Part shown: piece after piece, positions 4,995 through 6,270 of the stretch
How positions within the stretch are numbered: the first letter of the stretch is position 1
How the letters are laid out: every line of letters starts with the position of its first letter
Translations under genes and position numbers: made by a program
Notes under the pieces: generated by a model
The model's input: only the letters and a program-made list of their open reading frames with translations
Database searches by the model: none
What the model was told of the DNA's origin: nothing
Origin: a bacterium
GTDB lineage: Bacteria; Patescibacteriota; Minisyncoccia; Phycocordibacterales; UBA2100
Reading direction: 5' to 3'
NCBI GenBank assembly: GCA_030698935.1
Contig: JAUYLR010000037.1
Span: forward strand, 1-6,270
Length of the DNA: 6,270 nucleotides

Positions 4995-5014
4995 ACATAA
5001 ACTTTGTGTTTCGT

Positions 5015-5161
5015 ATGGCCGATGATGCGCACCTGCTACTCGCTGAAGTTGGGAAAATTAAAATGCATTATCGGCTCGCGCGACGCATCCCGATACTTAA
5101 CTATATAGTTAAGTATCGGGATTTGGAGATTTTGGCGCTCGCTCTCGTGCGGAAAATATGA
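5015..5161 (+). CDS. Doubtful 48-codon open frame between the regulator and tig
   Basis: An ATG at 5015-5017 opens a frame ending at TGA 5159-5161, 12 bases before the tig start. The product would be basic and partly hydrophobic (MADDAHLLLAEVGK at the start). Against it: no Shine-Dalgarno, a 36-bp perfect palindrome occupies its middle, the 14-base dispersed repeat lies inside it, and it covers the probable tig promoter. It is recorded because it is tightly placed before tig, but it is more likely noncoding. Confidence 0.18.
   Translation: MADDAHLLLAEVGKIKMHYRLARRIPILNYIVKYRDLEILALALVRKI
5039..5052. repeat. Copy 2 of the dispersed 14-base repeat
   Basis: CTCGCTGAAGTTGG is identical to 3840-3853 and is followed by a similar A/T-rich stretch. 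In this copy a 36-bp palindrome follows 34 bases downstream. Confidence 0.5.
5087..5122. repeat. 36-bp perfect palindrome upstream of tig
   Basis: The sequence from ATCCCGATACTTAACTAT (5087-5104) to its exact reverse complement (5105-5122) has no spacer. A transcript would fold into a long hairpin with a GC-rich base and an AT-rich tip. What follows is only moderately T-rich (TTGGAGATTTT), so termination is possible but not textbook. Its place, 51 bases before the tig ATG and just upstream of the probable tig promoter, also fits an operator or an insulator ending transcription from the regulator gene. Confidence 0.75.
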
Positions 5162-5162
5162 T
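5132..5162 (+). promoter_or_regulatory. Possible tig promoter
   Basis: TATGAT (5157-5162) matches the -10 consensus at 5 of 6 positions, with TTGGCG (5132-5137) as a weak -35 at 19 bases spacing. The start would fall about 5 bases before the ATG at 5174, so the mRNA would be nearly leaderless. This agrees with the lack of a Shine-Dalgarno before tig. Confidence 0.35.
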
Positions 5163-5173
5163 AAGACATACCG

Positions 5174-6270
5174 ATGTCTGATGAAACAAGGGCCACCGCA
5201 AAAACTAATCCGCACGAAACTACTGTAAAAATTACGCGCGACACGGAGCGCTGGGAAATATTGGTGGAAGCGGAAATCCCGACGGAGATTCTGCTCACCT
5301 ATCGCGGACATGCGATAAAAGAAATCCAGAAAACCGCCAAAATTGACGGGTTCCGCCCGGGGCATGCGCCCGAATCGGAAATCATCCGCGTCTATGGCGA
5401 GCCGGCAATATTGCGGCATGCGGCGGAAGATGCCGTTCAGCATGAATTGCCGGAAATTCTTGCTTCGCAAAAATTGCCCATTGTGGAAACACCTCATGTC
5501 ACCATCAACGCTCCCGAAGTAGGAAAACCGCTTGCGTTCACCGCGCGCGCGGCACTCGCGCCGGAAATTGAACTGGCCGATTACAAGACTATCGCGAAGA
5601 AACATCTGAAAGACAAAAAGGAAGCGGAGGTTTCTGATGAAGAGCACGCAAAAGCGATGACTCACCTGCGGAGGGAGCGTGCCCGCATTGAGAAAGTGGA
5701 GAGGGGTATGAAGCCCGCGGAGGCCGCGGACGAAGCCAAGGCGATAGAGGAAAAGGATTTACCGGAGCTGGACGATGCCTTCGCAATCAGCATCGGGTAC
5801 GAAAGCATCGCTCACTTCCACACGAAAGTCCGCGAGAATATGAAAGCGGAAAAAGAGCGTCAGGAAACGGACAAACGCCGGCAAGCAATCATTGAAGACC
5901 TCGTCAGGAACTCCAAAATTTCCTACCCTGCCATACTGCGGGAATACGAGATTAACGAGATGGAGGCGCGTTTGAAAGACGACCTCGCGGGGGCCGGAAT
6001 GACGCTTGAGACGTACCTCGCGCAAATGAAGAAAACGTGGGAACAAATTCTCGCGGAGTGGAAAGCCCCTGCCGACTCGCGCGCAAAAACACGCCTCATC
6101 CTCGGAGAAATCGCGCGCATTGAAAAAATAGAACCGGATGAAGCCCTGCTTGCGCAAGAAGTTGAGCACGCGAAAAAGCACTACAAAGACGCCGCCCCCG
6201 AAGCTTTGAGGGCCCACATAGCCCACGCCATGCGCAACGAAGCGGTGTTGAAGTTTTTGGAATCGCTTGA
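5174..6270 (+). CDS. tig: Trigger factor lacking the FKBP/PPIase domain (3' end cut by window)
   Basis: The gene encodes the ribosome-associated chaperone that binds nascent chains at the exit tunnel. From ATG 5174, 365 codons are visible and the frame is still open at the edge. Residues about 16-137 form the ribosome-binding domain, with signature GFRPGHAP at 59-66 (GFRxGxxP in the family; His replaces the usual Lys at 64). A helical linker (about 150-178, SDEEHAKAMTHLRRERARIE) leads straight to DLPELDDAFA (195-204), which in the family comes right after the PPIase domain. The FKBP domain of roughly 80-100 residues is therefore absent, replaced by about 15-20 linker residues. Residues 195-365 are the helical substrate-binding domain, ending near NEAVLKFLESL, which resembles the family's last helices, so only a short tail is probably missing. 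There are about 14 extra N-terminal residues and no Shine-Dalgarno. The frame is continuous across the missing domain, arguing against a sequencing deletion. Identification is confident. Confidence 0.92.
   Translation, partial: MSDETRATAKTNPHETTVKITRDTERWEILVEAEIPTEILLTYRGHAIKEIQKTAKIDGFRPGHAPESEIIRVYGEPAILRHAAEDAVQHELPEILASQKLPIVETPHVTINAPEVGKPLAFTARAALAPEIELADYKTIAKKHLKDKKEAEVSDEEHAKAMTHLRRERARIEKVERGMKPAEAADEAKAIEEKDLPELDDAFAISIGYESIAHFHTKVRENMKAEKERQETDKRRQAIIEDLVRNSKISYPAILREYEINEMEARLKDDLAGAGMTLETYLAQMKKTWEQILAEWKAPADSRAKTRLILGEIARIEKIEPDEALLAQEVEHAKKHYKDAAPEALRAHIAHAMRNEAVLKFLESL

Noticed and set aside
5036..5665. 209-codon minus-strand frame
   Set aside because: It lies antisense to the trigger factor and the palindrome, and its composition (Phe/Arg-rich) is typical of an antisense shadow.
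5759..6226. 155-codon minus-strand frame
   Set aside because: Antisense to the conserved trigger factor C-terminal domain; no recognisable features.
5174..6270. Frameshift or assembly deletion explaining the missing PPIase domain
   Set aside because: The frame is continuous and the linker joins the two domains smoothly, with helical, charged sequence as expected of a natural linker.

Overview
Organism: the window looks like a chromosomal stretch of an uncultivated, small-genome bacterium, most plausibly of the Patescibacteria/CPR (Parcubacteria-like) type. The grounds are indirect: a trigger factor without its PPIase domain, a secreted coiled-coil protein of a kind familiar from that group, almost no Shine-Dalgarno sites, -10 boxes lying right before start codons, and many hairpins between genes. 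All reading frames use the standard code. The assignment is inference, not proof.

Layout: (1) 1-131 is the acidic tail of an unidentified plus-strand gene that meets hppA (minus, 194-2194) at a shared bidirectional terminator. hppA encodes a membrane pyrophosphatase whose Lys448/Thr451 pair marks it as a K+-independent proton pump. (2) 2195-2510 has no gene but holds a mosaic of short repeats and 7-bp-stem/7-nt-loop hairpins. (3) 2511-3347 and 3372-3770 encode two adjacent envelope proteins: a secreted coiled-coil protein and a single-pass membrane protein. The second gene carries a relative of the upstream repeat inside its coding sequence. (4) 3782-3889 holds a long hairpin and a bidirectional terminator. 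(5) 3936-4923 is a divergent pair: a 39-residue small membrane protein (minus strand, the clearest Shine-Dalgarno in the window) and a regulator fusing a GAF-like sensor to a C-terminal ribbon-helix-helix DNA-binding domain (plus strand). Their promoters face each other and overlap, and GGTGTC/GACACC half-sites lie in and beside them. (6) 4924-5173 holds two long perfect palindromes and a doubtful 48-codon frame. (7) 5174-6270 is a trigger factor gene (tig) running off the window end; it has ribosome-binding and chaperone domains but no FKBP/PPIase domain.

How the parts relate: hppA, the coiled-coil/membrane pair and tig look like ordinary cell functions (ion-motive force, envelope, nascent-chain folding). 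The best candidate for an undescribed system is the GAF-RHH regulator with its divergent small membrane protein: a one-component sensor that could control both its own gene and the membrane peptide from one operator region. The regulator gene is also visibly lower in GC than hppA and tig, which fits separate acquisition. This is inference from layout and sequence motifs only.
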